NCBI RefSeq assembly: GCF_003391055.1
Contig: NZ_QUAJ01000004.1
Span: forward strand, 1-64,000
Source: Psychrilyobacter piezotolerans
GTDB lineage: Bacteria > Fusobacteriota > Fusobacteriia > Fusobacteriales > Fusobacteriaceae
Reading direction: 5' to 3'
DNA: 64,000 bases
Each line of letters begins with the position of its first letter. Positions within the stretch are counted from its first letter, which is position 1. Made by a program: the position numbers and the translations under genes. Under the pieces are notes generated by a model. That model saw only the letters and a list, made by a program, of their open reading frames with translations. It did not search any database and had not been told where the DNA came from. Shown one piece after another: positions 48,071 through 56,166 of this stretch.

Positions 48071-49191
48071 GTTTATTAAATGCAGTAATGCAGGGGGATA
48101 AAAAAGCTGAAATAAGGATCTATGGAGTTATTGGAGAAGGATGGGCCGCTGATGTAACATCTGAAGATATCAATAGAGAACTAGATGCCTTAGGAGATGT
48201 TACAGAAATAAGTGTTCGAATCAATTCCCCTGGAGGAGGAGTCGGCGCAGGGTGTGCAATATATAACAGTCTAAAAAGACACAAAGCTAAAATAATTGTC
48301 TATATCGATGGAATATGCGCTTCTATTGCTACTGTAGTAGCCATGGCAGGGGATGTAATCATTATGAGTAGAGTTGCCATGATGATGGTACATAACCCAT
48401 ATTTCCCTAGAACAAGTGGTGGAGCAAAAGAACTTAGAAAGCAAGCAGATGACCTAGATAAATTTAAAGAAGTTTCAATAGGGGCCTATTTAACTAAGGT
48501 AAAGATCACAAGAGAAGAAGTCATAGAAAAAATGGATTATGAAACTTGGATGAACGCAGACGAAGCTAAAGAATATGGATTTATTACCGAGATAGAAAAT
48601 GATTCTGAAGCCAATATGATGGCTGTAAATAATAATATGCTTATGTGTGGAAAAGATCTGCAGCTAGACATCTCAAAATATAAAAACCTAAATAGTTTTT
48701 TAAAAAAAGAGCATCTACTTAAAACTAAGCCAGTAAACAAAAATACAAATATAGATAATTTAAATAACAAAGGAGATGAAAAAATGGAGTTAAACCAATT
48801 AATGCAACAACATCCAGATCTATACAAGCAAATAGTTCAGGTAGGAGTTAACCAGGAAAGAGACAGAATTAAAAACTTAGAAACAATAGAGCAAAGAGCA
48901 GGAAGATCATTGGAATGTATCCAAAAGGCTAAATTTGAAACTCCTTTAGAAGCTACTAACCAGGAATTAATGACTGATATTCTTCAGGAGATGACAACTC
49001 AGCCTAAAAATACTGAAAAACAACCTAAAGCTCAGAATAAAATGGATATTTTATTAAACAAAATCGATGATGCAAAAGCAGGAGGAATCCAAGAGCAAAT
49101 CTTAGATGGAATGACTAAAGAAGAATTGGAAGCAAAGCAAGAGGAAGAAGAGATCGATGACATAGTAGCATTAGCAAATGAAATTGAATAA
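48067..49191 (+). CDS. Head maturation protease (ClpP/S14-like) fused to scaffold
   Basis: The 374-residue product has an N-terminal ClpP-like serine protease: VRINSPGGGVGAG, nucleophile Ser in DGICASIATVVAMAG, and catalytic His in MMVHNPY. A linker near 225-238 is rich in Lys and Asn. The last 135 residues are a helical scaffold rich in Glu and Lys, also expressible from an internal start (see 48784). This is the lambda C/Nu3 arrangement. The protease trims scaffold and itself during prohead maturation. Confidence 0.88.
   Translation: MSLLNAVMQGDKKAEIRIYGVIGEGWAADVTSEDINRELDALGDVTEISVRINSPGGGVGAGCAIYNSLKRHKAKIIVYIDGICASIATVVAMAGDVIIMSRVAMMMVHNPYFPRTSGGAKELRKQADDLDKFKEVSIGAYLTKVKITREEVIEKMDYETWMNADEAKEYGFITEIENDSEANMMAVNNNMLMCGKDLQLDISKYKNLNSFLKKEHLLKTKPVNKNTNIDNLNNKGDEKMELNQLMQQHPDLYKQIVQVGVNQERDRIKNLETIEQRAGRSLECIQKAKFETPLEATNQELMTDILQEMTTQPKNTEKQPKAQNKMDILLNKIDDAKAGGIQEQILDGMTKEELEAKQEEEEIDDIVALANEIE
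48784..49191 (+). CDS. Nested scaffolding protein (internal start in the protease gene)
   Basis: AAAGGAG at 48768-48774 stands 9 bases ahead of an in-frame ATG (48784) inside the protease gene. The resulting 135-residue protein is the scaffold part alone, ending in the acidic IDDIVALANEIE. This mirrors Nu3 made from within lambda gene C, where free scaffold is needed in excess. An ordinary coding sequence would not need such a strong internal ribosome site. Confidence 0.7.
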   Translation: MELNQLMQQHPDLYKQIVQVGVNQERDRIKNLETIEQRAGRSLECIQKAKFETPLEATNQELMTDILQEMTTQPKNTEKQPKAQNKMDILLNKIDDAKAGGIQEQILDGMTKEELEAKQEEEEIDDIVALANEIE

Positions 49192-49206
49192 GGAGAGTGA
49201 TTTTAA

Positions 49207-49530
49207 ATGGCTAAAGAAACAATAACACCTGAGAATCTAAAAGCAGGAGGAGTAGTTCCCTACCTGGTAGAGCCTATGGGATTTACCGCGGGAATATATA
49301 CAAGGGGGATGCTTCTAGAGTTAGATCCTGCAACTTTAAAATTATCTAAGTGTACCGATGAAACTAAGTTCTTTGGAGTACTAAGTGAGGATGTAGTAGT
49401 AACAGGAACTGAAACAGCGATGGTTTATGTTAGTGGAATGTTCTATAAAACTGGAGTCATTAAAGAAGATGCTACAGATATAGAAAAAATAAGAATACAC
49501 GGTATTCCTAAAAATATCTATATGAGATAA
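49207..49530 (+). CDS. Head decoration protein, gpD family
   Basis: The 107-residue product matches the head-decoration family in size and order (protease, gpD, capsid E). It has a LVEPMGFTAGIYTRGMLLEL segment and ATLKLSKCTDETKFFGVL. Trimers would lock onto the expanded capsid and stabilise it. GGAGAG precedes the ATG. Confidence 0.78.
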   Translation: MAKETITPENLKAGGVVPYLVEPMGFTAGIYTRGMLLELDPATLKLSKCTDETKFFGVLSEDVVVTGTETAMVYVSGMFYKTGVIKEDATDIEKIRIHGIPKNIYMR

Positions 49531-49559
49531 AGCTAAAAAATTAAAAGGAGTGATTAAGA

Positions 49560-50588
49560 ATGGCAGGACCATATGAAGCTAGAAAGATAACCGCAGCAAT
49601 TGAGAGGGTAAAAAGACCAGTTAATTTCCTATGGAATATCTTGATTGGTAAAGAGATAGAGGAAGTAGTCCAGGAGATTGAGATCCACTCTAAGGATAAC
49701 GGAAGAGTAAGAGCCGCATTTGTAGGGCCTATGTCTAATGGAATTCTTATTGAGAGAGATGGATTTGCAGTTGAAAGGTACAAACCACCATTTATCTCTT
49801 TAAAGATACCGGCAACTGCTGAATCAGCATATAAGCAGCAATTCGGTGAAGGGATCTATGTTACTGGTAAAAAAGATCTGAATAAGATTTTAAAGAAACA
49901 GGTGGCAGAAGATTTAAAGACTTTAAAAGCAATAACTCATAGGACTAAGATCTGGGCATTATCCCAATTGGTAATGACTGGAGTATTTCCTATGGGGAAT
50001 GGAAAAGAAGGGATCAAATATGGCGATTTCGCCTTAAAAGTATTAACAGGGGCAGATAGATTTTCCGATACTAATTCAGATATCATTGGATGGTTAAGTA
50101 ATCAAAAACTTGAGGTTCAAAAGAACACAGGGAATGTAGTGGATACAGTAATAGTTACCCCAGACGTAGCCAGGTCAATTATCAACAATAAACTTCTTAT
50201 GGAAAAGATAAGAATTCTCAATGACACTCTTATTAACCTTAAACCAAAAGAAAAAGAACCAGGGGTTTCATACATTGGATATATCCCAGAGATAGATACT
50301 AAGATCTATTCATACATGGATTGGGTAAAAGAATATGGCAAACCTACTGAAGAACCTATCCTACCGGATGGAACACTTTTATACTTTAAAGCGAAGAGTT
50401 TTAGAGTAAATTATGGAAGTTTCCCATTCAGAGAAAAAATTACGGATAGAGCAAAGATATTTGTAGGAAAAGAAGCTGTTAAAACTGTTCCTTCATCTGA
50501 AGGTAATACAGATCTATTAGAAATCAGATCTTCACCATTAATCATACCAGAAGATGCACAAGGTTGGATTGCAGCTAAAGTAATATAG
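49560..50588 (+). CDS. Major capsid protein, lambda gpE family
   Basis: The 342-residue protein has the gpE/HK97-like order: an early helix (ITAAIERVKRPVNFLWNILI), the RYKPPFISLKIPATAESAYK loop, a spine helix region with DLKTLKAITHRTKIWALSQL and a VIVTPDVARSIINN A-domain. The RAKIFVGKEAVKTVPSSEG stretch near the end resembles other E-type capsids. Hexamers and pentamers form the icosahedral shell. GGAGTG precedes the ATG. Confidence 0.88.
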   Translation: MAGPYEARKITAAIERVKRPVNFLWNILIGKEIEEVVQEIEIHSKDNGRVRAAFVGPMSNGILIERDGFAVERYKPPFISLKIPATAESAYKQQFGEGIYVTGKKDLNKILKKQVAEDLKTLKAITHRTKIWALSQLVMTGVFPMGNGKEGIKYGDFALKVLTGADRFSDTNSDIIGWLSNQKLEVQKNTGNVVDTVIVTPDVARSIINNKLLMEKIRILNDTLINLKPKEKEPGVSYIGYIPEIDTKIYSYMDWVKEYGKPTEEPILPDGTLLYFKAKSFRVNYGSFPFREKITDRAKIFVGKEAVKTVPSSEGNTDLLEIRSSPLIIPEDAQGWIAAKVI

Positions 50589-50597
50589 GGGGTAAAA

Positions 50598-50909
50598 ATG
50601 AAAAAATGTAAGGTTAAATTAACGGCCATTGAATATAAGGGGAAGATATATAAGCCAGGGAAGGTTATAGAACTAGATGATAAAGATGCGGTGGATCTTA
50701 TCAAATCTGATTTTGTAATTGAGATAAAATCTCACTTCCAGGAAGAGAAAACTCCTGAAGAGTTAGCATATGAGAAAAGAAGAAAAGAACTGGATGATTT
50801 AAATGTCTCAGAGTTAAAAGAGATGGCAGTGGATATGGAACTTCAATTAGAGGTGACCAGAAAAGCTGAGATCATAGAAGCAATTATGGAAGCTGAAGAT
50901 GAACTTTAA
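50598..50909 (+). CDS. Head protein with C-terminal HeH/SAP-like domain
   Basis: The 103-residue product has an N-terminal small beta domain (KLTAIEYKGKIYKPGKVIEL, as in phage mu-type gp FI or packaged connector proteins). The C-terminal helix-extended loop-helix (LNVSELKEMAVDMELQLEVT, then KAEIIEAIMEAE) is of the HeH/LEM kind. Such proteins follow capsid genes and may act in DNA packaging or completion. The stop overlaps the next start. Confidence 0.65.
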   Translation: MKKCKVKLTAIEYKGKIYKPGKVIELDDKDAVDLIKSDFVIEIKSHFQEEKTPEELAYEKRRKELDDLNVSELKEMAVDMELQLEVTRKAEIIEAIMEAEDEL

Positions 50910-51216
50910 AGATCTGATGGATGAAGATCTAGATCTCCTCTTTGATCCTGAAGAGATAGGAGAAACTGTTTCCTTTGAAGGCAATCAGATCGTGGTGGTT
51001 AAGTCTTCAGAAACTTTTAGGACAAAGTATAAGGGCAAAGCTGAGGAGATGGGGATCTATACCAATGGAATCTGTGTATCCATAAGAAAAACAGACTTCC
51101 CATCAGGTTTAGCACCTAATGACAGAGTAGAAATGGACAATGAATCCTATGAAATTTTAGACATAGAAGATCTAGGTAATACATACCGGATAGATATAGC
51201 TACTAATTACAGATAA
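50899..51216 (+). CDS. Head-tail joining protein (gpFII-like position)
   Basis: The 105-residue protein is acidic at the N-terminus (MDEDLDLLFDPEEIGETVSF) and beta-rich thereafter (DRVEMDNESYEILDIEDLGN), like lambda FII/XkdH-type head-tail completion proteins. The gene position after the capsid genes supports this. The ATG overlaps the end of the preceding gene by 11 bases. Confidence 0.6.
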   Translation: MNFKDLMDEDLDLLFDPEEIGETVSFEGNQIVVVKSSETFRTKYKGKAEEMGIYTNGICVSIRKTDFPSGLAPNDRVEMDNESYEILDIEDLGNTYRIDIATNYR

Positions 51217-51219
51217 TCA

Positions 51220-51258
51220 ATTTCGTAAGTTCCGAAATGATTTCGGGACTTACGAAAT
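51220..51258. repeat. Prophage dyad copies 2 and 3, arranged as one large palindrome
   Basis: Two ATTTCG-N7-CGAAAT units (51220-51238 and 51240-51258) face each other across one base. The 39-base unit therefore can also fold as a single 19-bp hairpin with one wobble pair. It fills the gap before the gpZ-like gene. No U-run follows, so it is not a standard terminator. Confidence 0.8.
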
Positions 51259-51275
51259 ACTGAAGGTGAAATTTT

Positions 51276-51830
51276 ATGATTGAAATTGATAGCGAATTAC
51301 TGGATAAAATCAAAAAAGAGTTAGAAGGAATTACAGATGGAATAGAAACTGTAGTTTCAAAAGTGTCTAATAAAACAGCGCAAAGAGCCAAAAGATATAT
51401 AATCGATCGTATTATAGAGGATTTTTATATTAATAAAAACAAAGTGAATTCTGGTATTTCAATGAGAAAAGCTGGAGGGCAACACACAATAGCTGAGTTG
51501 ACTAATAATAGAAAAAAGGATCATTTTGGACTACAAAACTTTAGAGTGGATGTACCTAATAATGGGCCCATTAAAATTGGATTAAGAAAAAGTGGAGGAC
51601 TCGTAGATTTAAGAAGGGCTTTCCTCCAAGATCCTAAAAACCAACCAGGGAACATAATGGTCTTTAGACGTAGAAGTAATGATCCTCGTTTTAGAAAGAG
51701 TATTGAAAGACAATACGGGTATAGTTTTGGTGGGATGATGGAACATAATCCAAAACTTATAAAAGAATGGATCAATCAAGAATTAGATGAAGAACTAGAA
51801 ATTCAATTAAATAATTTCTTTGAAAAATAA
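51276..51830 (+). CDS. Minor tail protein Z-like
   Basis: The 184-residue protein matches the prophage minor tail protein Z pattern: helical N-terminus (SNKTAQRAKRYIIDRIIEDF), a beta part with GPIKIGLRKSGGLVDLRRAF and a MVFRRRSNDPRF segment ending in LIKEWINQEL. It likely completes the tail end at the neck. GAAGGTGAAATTTT precedes the ATG. Confidence 0.75.
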   Translation: MIEIDSELLDKIKKELEGITDGIETVVSKVSNKTAQRAKRYIIDRIIEDFYINKNKVNSGISMRKAGGQHTIAELTNNRKKDHFGLQNFRVDVPNNGPIKIGLRKSGGLVDLRRAFLQDPKNQPGNIMVFRRRSNDPRFRKSIERQYGYSFGGMMEHNPKLIKEWINQELDEELEIQLNNFFEK

Positions 51831-51847
51831 AAAATAGGAGGACAAAA

Positions 51848-52741
51848 ATGATAATTAATGGAAGAAAATTTAGCGCGGTAATAGTGATAGTAGTTATAGG
51901 GATATTAATGACATTTAAATCGTGTCATAGAATATCAGCAGGATATGTAGGAGTTGTATACAGCCCTAATGGAGGAGTACAAGAAAAGGTATTAACCCAA
52001 GGATACAACTTTATCAATCCTTTTAAAAATGTAACAGAATATACTGTAGGAACAGAACAAGCATATTTATCTGCAGATGAAAGGGAAGGTTCAGAAGATA
52101 ATGATTCCTTTATAGTTCCTACTTCAGATGGAAAGATGGTCAATGTAGATTTAGAGTATTCATATAGATATGATGAAAATAAAGTAGCTCAAATATTTAC
52201 TCGATTTAAAGGTAAAAGCGGAGAACTTATTCAAAATACATATACCAGAGTAAAGATAAAAGCGTATGTTTCCGAAGTAACTTCTAAATTTAGTGTCCTT
52301 GATATTTATGGGTCTAAACGGGCAGATCTAAACTTAAAGGCTTATCAGCATATTAAAGAAAAGTTTGCTAAAGATGGAATAATCATTGAATCTGTTAATT
52401 TCTCAAGAATAGGATTAGATAAAGCCACTGCTACAGTTATTCAACAAAGAGTAAATACACAACAAGAATTAGAAAGACAAAAGATTGAAAAACAAAAAGC
52501 TCAAATTGAAGCTGAAAGAAATACTATCCAGGAACAAGGAAAAGCAAATGTCAAATTAATTCAAGCTAAAGCAGAAGCAGAAAGAATATTAACTGTAGCT
52601 AAAGCCCAATCTAAAGCCAATGATCTGAAGAAAAAATCTTTATCTACTGAGTTAATCAAATATGAGCAAACTTTAAGATGGGATGGGCAATTACCGCAAG
52701 TTACTTCTGGAGGAACTCCAATAATAGATATTAGAAACTAA
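51848..52741 (+). CDS. SPFH/prohibitin-family membrane protein (phage moron)
   Basis: The 297-residue protein has one N-terminal span (about 7-22) ending near Cys26 and an SPFH domain (GYVGVVYSPNGGVQEKVLTQ, INPFKNVTEYTVGTEQAY, KMVNVDLEYSYRYDENKV). A long Gln/Glu/Ala coiled coil follows (190-270), as in prohibitins and HflK/C. These form large membrane rings that modulate proteases and membrane domains. It interrupts neck genes but shares their strand and spacing. A host-membrane or exclusion role is inferred. Confidence 0.8.
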   Translation: MIINGRKFSAVIVIVVIGILMTFKSCHRISAGYVGVVYSPNGGVQEKVLTQGYNFINPFKNVTEYTVGTEQAYLSADEREGSEDNDSFIVPTSDGKMVNVDLEYSYRYDENKVAQIFTRFKGKSGELIQNTYTRVKIKAYVSEVTSKFSVLDIYGSKRADLNLKAYQHIKEKFAKDGIIIESVNFSRIGLDKATATVIQQRVNTQQELERQKIEKQKAQIEAERNTIQEQGKANVKLIQAKAEAERILTVAKAQSKANDLKKKSLSTELIKYEQTLRWDGQLPQVTSGGTPIIDIRN

Positions 52742-52750
52742 GGAGGCATT

Positions 52751-52864
52751 ATGTCAGCTAAAAACATAGATAAGGAAATTTTAAATATTGTTAAAGATAT
52801 TTCAAATGTCGTTAAAGAATCTCCACCAATAAATATCAATAAAAAGGAGAAACCATGTCGGTAA
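52751..52864 (+). CDS. 37-residue peptide between SPFH and tail completion genes
   Basis: GGAGGCATT precedes ATG at 52751, and the frame ends at TAA 52862-52864, overlapping the next ATG at 52855. The peptide is a single charged helix (MSAKNIDKEILNIVKDISNV) with a basic end. Unknown; it may be a moron companion of the SPFH protein or a translational coupler. Confidence 0.5.
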   Translation: MSAKNIDKEILNIVKDISNVVKESPPININKKEKPCR

Positions 52865-53334
52865 GAAATCTAGAACAAGAGATCAAAAGAAGAATAACTG
52901 AAGCTGTAAAAGGTATCCAGTTAATAAATGATAAAGGTGAGTTTGTTTTACCCTTGATTGAAACGGGAGCACTGCCTAAATCAGCAGTTAGAGGAGAACC
53001 ATATATATTAATCCAAACCACTCATATTAAAGATGAAGAACTAAGTGGTATAGCAGATATTAATATCTTGTATGGAACTATTGGAGTAAGCCGGGAAGAT
53101 ATGAAACATGATGTTTTTAAAAACCAAAGTCATGCAACTGGTCATTGGGATGTACTTTCAGTAATTGATAAGATTAGAGAAGATTTTTTTAAAGATACAA
53201 ATTTTCAGTTTGGGATTTTAAAAAGATCCATGAAACATGATGTTTATGGTGAAATAGAATTCCCTCATTATCTGGGTGAAACTAAATGTTCATTTGAAAT
53301 AGCAGTAACGCAGCCGCAAGATGACTATTTGTAA
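52855..53334 (+). CDS. Tail completion/terminator-like protein
   Basis: The 159-residue protein resembles neck or tail-terminator proteins of contractile phages in size and position just before the sheath gene block. It has LEQEIKRRITEAVKGIQLIN, a beta region GEPYILIQTTHIKDEELSGI and a repeated MKHDV element. The precise family is not certain. AAAAAGGAGAAACC precedes the ATG. Confidence 0.55.
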   Translation: MSVRNLEQEIKRRITEAVKGIQLINDKGEFVLPLIETGALPKSAVRGEPYILIQTTHIKDEELSGIADINILYGTIGVSREDMKHDVFKNQSHATGHWDVLSVIDKIREDFFKDTNFQFGILKRSMKHDVYGEIEFPHYLGETKCSFEIAVTQPQDDYL

Positions 53335-53343
53335 GGAGGAGAT

Positions 53344-53688
53344 ATGGCAGAAAAAAAAGAAACCAAAAAGAATAAAAAAAATATTGATTCTAAGCCTTTG
53401 GAAGGTGTAGACACAAAGGCAAAAAAAGAGAAAGCTCCTAAAATGAAAACAAGAACGACAACTTTTTATATAGGTCCTGGTGTGAAAAGAGGGATCCTGG
53501 ATAATGGAACTATATTCAGGGGATCATTACCAAAAGAGGTTGAAAAGTTAAAGGAAAAATATAAATCTATAATTCCATTATTTGTATCCGGAGAAAATTA
53601 TGTCAAAGCTATAAATGAAGTTAATGAACCGGGTAAGAGGATGAATATTCTTTTTAATAGAGCATTGGAGGAGGTATATAAGAAATGA
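53344..53688 (+). CDS. Hypothetical 114-residue basic tail-region protein
   Basis: The N-terminal 45 residues are lysine-rich and low in complexity (KKETKKNKKN), followed by TFYIGPGVKRGILDNGTIFR and a small C-terminal domain. It lies between the completion gene and the sheath gene, overlapping the latter start. Function unknown, but the position suggests a structural or assembly role. Confidence 0.55.
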   Translation: MAEKKETKKNKKNIDSKPLEGVDTKAKKEKAPKMKTRTTTFYIGPGVKRGILDNGTIFRGSLPKEVEKLKEKYKSIIPLFVSGENYVKAINEVNEPGKRMNILFNRALEEVYKK

Positions 53689-55121
53689 TAAATCATGGAG
53701 TTTCAACAAGTGAAAGCACTACTTCCATAGCTAGTATTATTAAAAGTGGTAATACTGCAGTAATAATAGGAACCGCACCAGTTAATATGGCAAAAAATCC
53801 AAAAGTTAATACACCTGTTCTTTGTTATACAGAAAAGGAAGCATTGGAAGCATTTGGGTATTTAGACGATTGGGGAAATTATACCCTTTGTGAGGCTATT
53901 AGTGTCTTTTTTAGGCTGTTTAAAGTAGGACCTGTAGTTTTCATAAATGTATTGGATCCTGCAATACACAAGAAAGATGTGATAGGCACATCAGTAACAA
54001 TAACAAAAAAAATAGGTAAAATAAGTCAAACTGGAATATTACAAGAAAATTTTGTTTTAAAAGATAGTGGAGATGTAGTAGTCGCAGCTGAAAAATATAT
54101 TACTACATTTGATGATAATGGAAACTTAGAAATAGTATTCATCGATGAAGCATTAGCGGATGGGGATTATAAGGCGACATACAGCCAATTAGATCCTAGT
54201 TTAGTTGATAGTGATGACATTATAGGCGGAATAGATGGCGCTACCCTTAAAAGCGAGGGATTTGCTCTAATAGAACAAATTTTTCCTAAGTTTAACAGGG
54301 TTCCAAATATTGGATTGGCTCCAGGATGGACCCATGATAGTAAAGTAATGACTGCATTAGTATCTTCTATGAAGAAAATAAATGAAGTATTTCGAGGGGT
54401 AGCATTAACCGATATAGATACAGAAACTATAGATAATTATAGCAAGGTAACAGCCTGGAAAAATGATAATAGCTATATTCATGAAAATCAATACAACTTC
54501 TGGCCAATGGGATCCATAGGAGAGGATATTTATCATTTATCCACCTTAGCAGCAGCCTCTATCTATTCAGTAGATGATAAGAATGGCGGGATCCCATATG
54601 AATCTCCATCGAATAAGCCGCTAAACATTACAGGGATCTGTTTAAAAAATAAAACAGAGGTAGATCTTACCTTAGCCCAGGCTAATTATTTAAATGATAA
54701 TGGGGTGGCTACAGCTATTAATTTTAATAATGGCTGGAGATTATGGGGGAATAGAACAGCGTGTTATCCATCGAATAGAGATATTAAAGATAATACTATC
54801 TCAGTAAAAAGGATGTTTATCTGGGATAACAACAACTTCACACTAACTTATTGGCTGGATGTGGACAAACCCGCTAACAATAAGCTCATGGATAAGATAG
54901 TAGACAGCTATAACGACTACTACAATGGATTAGTGACTCAAGGAGCTATACTTGGCGGAAGGATAGAGTTTAATGGACATGATAACCCAGTAGGCAGCTT
55001 AATAGATGGAAAATATAACTTTAAAAGATATATGACACCAGTAGGAGTAGCTGAATGTATTATGTCAGATCTAGAATACGATATAGATTATCTAAAGAAC
55101 CTATTTGGAGGTGGTAACTAA
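53685..55121 (+). CDS. Contractile tail sheath protein
   Basis: The 478-residue protein is a P2 FI/Mu L-type sheath. It starts with NHGVSTSESTTSIASI, GNTAVIIGTAPVNMAKN and a subtilisin-like-fold sheath core. The conserved C-terminal domain contains NGWRLWGNRTACYPSNRDIK and IWDNNNFTLTYWLDVDKPAN. It assembles around the tube and contracts on infection, so virions are myovirus-type. Confidence 0.93.
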   Translation: MINHGVSTSESTTSIASIIKSGNTAVIIGTAPVNMAKNPKVNTPVLCYTEKEALEAFGYLDDWGNYTLCEAISVFFRLFKVGPVVFINVLDPAIHKKDVIGTSVTITKKIGKISQTGILQENFVLKDSGDVVVAAEKYITTFDDNGNLEIVFIDEALADGDYKATYSQLDPSLVDSDDIIGGIDGATLKSEGFALIEQIFPKFNRVPNIGLAPGWTHDSKVMTALVSSMKKINEVFRGVALTDIDTETIDNYSKVTAWKNDNSYIHENQYNFWPMGSIGEDIYHLSTLAAASIYSVDDKNGGIPYESPSNKPLNITGICLKNKTEVDLTLAQANYLNDNGVATAINFNNGWRLWGNRTACYPSNRDIKDNTISVKRMFIWDNNNFTLTYWLDVDKPANNKLMDKIVDSYNDYYNGLVTQGAILGGRIEFNGHDNPVGSLIDGKYNFKRYMTPVGVAECIMSDLEYDIDYLKNLFGGGN

Positions 55122-55636
55122 TGAATGGATTTCCAATATCCCTACAGGGATTTAGTTTATATATAAACGCATTAAAAGAAGTAGGAACAGTAGATTTAGA
55201 TCTTCCTAATATCCAATTTATGACCGATACAGTTATAGGGTCAGGAATAGGAGGAGAGATAGAAGTACCTATTGCAGGATTAACTAAATCTATGACAATG
55301 AAGATAAAGAAAAGATCTGTAAATAAGCAATTTACAACATTGATTGCGCCTATCATGCATCAGCTAGCCTTTAGAGGAAACTTACAAATGGTTGACCCAG
55401 GAAGCCCAATAGGTAGAATGAGAAATAGGAAAATTAGAATAATGGCTAAGGTAACACCTAAAAATAAAAACTTAGGGAAGGCAGAAACAGCCAAAGCTAT
55501 GGATACAGAGGCAGAATTTGAAGTTTTCAGTATAAGAGTATTTATCGATGAGATAGAAAATCTTCATATTGATAAACTTAATAATAAATTTGTAGTCGAT
55601 GGGATTAATTATCTAGATGAAGATGATTTTTTATAA
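55121..55636 (+). CDS. Major tail tube protein (P2 FII family)
   Basis: The 171-residue protein follows the sheath gene with overlapping stop/start and resembles P2 FII in size and pattern (INALKEVGTVDLDLPNIQFM, GGEIEVPIAGLTKSMTMKIK). It forms the inner tube through which DNA passes. Confidence 0.88.
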   Translation: MNGFPISLQGFSLYINALKEVGTVDLDLPNIQFMTDTVIGSGIGGEIEVPIAGLTKSMTMKIKKRSVNKQFTTLIAPIMHQLAFRGNLQMVDPGSPIGRMRNRKIRIMAKVTPKNKNLGKAETAKAMDTEAEFEVFSIRVFIDEIENLHIDKLNNKFVVDGINYLDEDDFL

Positions 55637-55645
55637 GGGGGAAAA

Positions 55646-56023
55646 ATGAAAGAAACTAATGAGACTGAAGATAAAAATATAGAAGAAAAGGCAGAAACTC
55701 AACCTAAAAATATAAAACCTAAAATAGAACTAAAAGAAGATAAAGTAATAGTGACCTTAGGAGGTCCTATTACTTTTAATGGTGAAAAGATAGGAAAGAT
55801 AGAGCTAGATTTTAATTCCATTACAGGAGCAGAGATCTGTGAGGCGGAAAGTGAATCTTTAGGTAAATTTTTCACTCCATTACCAGATGTAAATTATTCT
55901 ACTGCATACCAAGCAGCAATAGCCGCAAAAGCTTCTGGGATTCCTTTTGAAGCAATCTTAGAATTAAAATCTAAGGATTTCAGAGTAATAACGGAATGTA
56001 CCAAGGGTTTCTTGCTAGGATAG
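55646..56023 (+). CDS. Tail assembly chaperone gpE-like (0-frame product)
   Basis: The 125-residue protein belongs to the Mu gp41/P2 gpE assembly-chaperone type. It has an N-terminal charged tail, then IKPKIELKEDKVIVTLGGPI, a FNSITGAEICEAESES helix and a conserved terminus near FRVITECTKGFLLG. The slippery heptamer G GGT TTC (56005-56011) lies in frame four codons before the stop, allowing -1 frameshifting into the E' frame that continues to 56166. Chaperone pairs made this way guide tape-measure folding. Confidence 0.82.
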   Translation: MKETNETEDKNIEEKAETQPKNIKPKIELKEDKVIVTLGGPITFNGEKIGKIELDFNSITGAEICEAESESLGKFFTPLPDVNYSTAYQAAIAAKASGIPFEAILELKSKDFRVITECTKGFLLG

Positions 56024-56166
56024 ACTTAAACTCAAAAGAAAAAATAAAAAAATTAAGAGAGTCTATCCTTATGGCCGGAAAAATAACTAAAAGTGGTGCT
56101 GATTTCTTTCACAGGATGAAACTCAAAGAATTAGTTAGTTGGTTGGAGGCGATACCTAGTGAGTAA
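56012..56166 (+). CDS. gpE' extension reached by -1 frameshift
   Basis: After slippage at GGGTTTC the -1 frame continues ARIDLNSKEKIKKLRESI, then AGKITKSGADFFHRMKLKEL and VSWLEAIPSE to a TAA at 56164-56166. The basic, aromatic ending is like P2 gpE'. There is no ribosome site for an independent start at the internal ATG (56071). The tape-measure GTG overlaps its end. Confidence 0.75.

Noticed and set aside
51220-51258. Rho-independent terminator in the head-tail operon
   Set aside because: No U-run follows the stem, and each half is itself a copy of the dispersed dyad, which better explains it.
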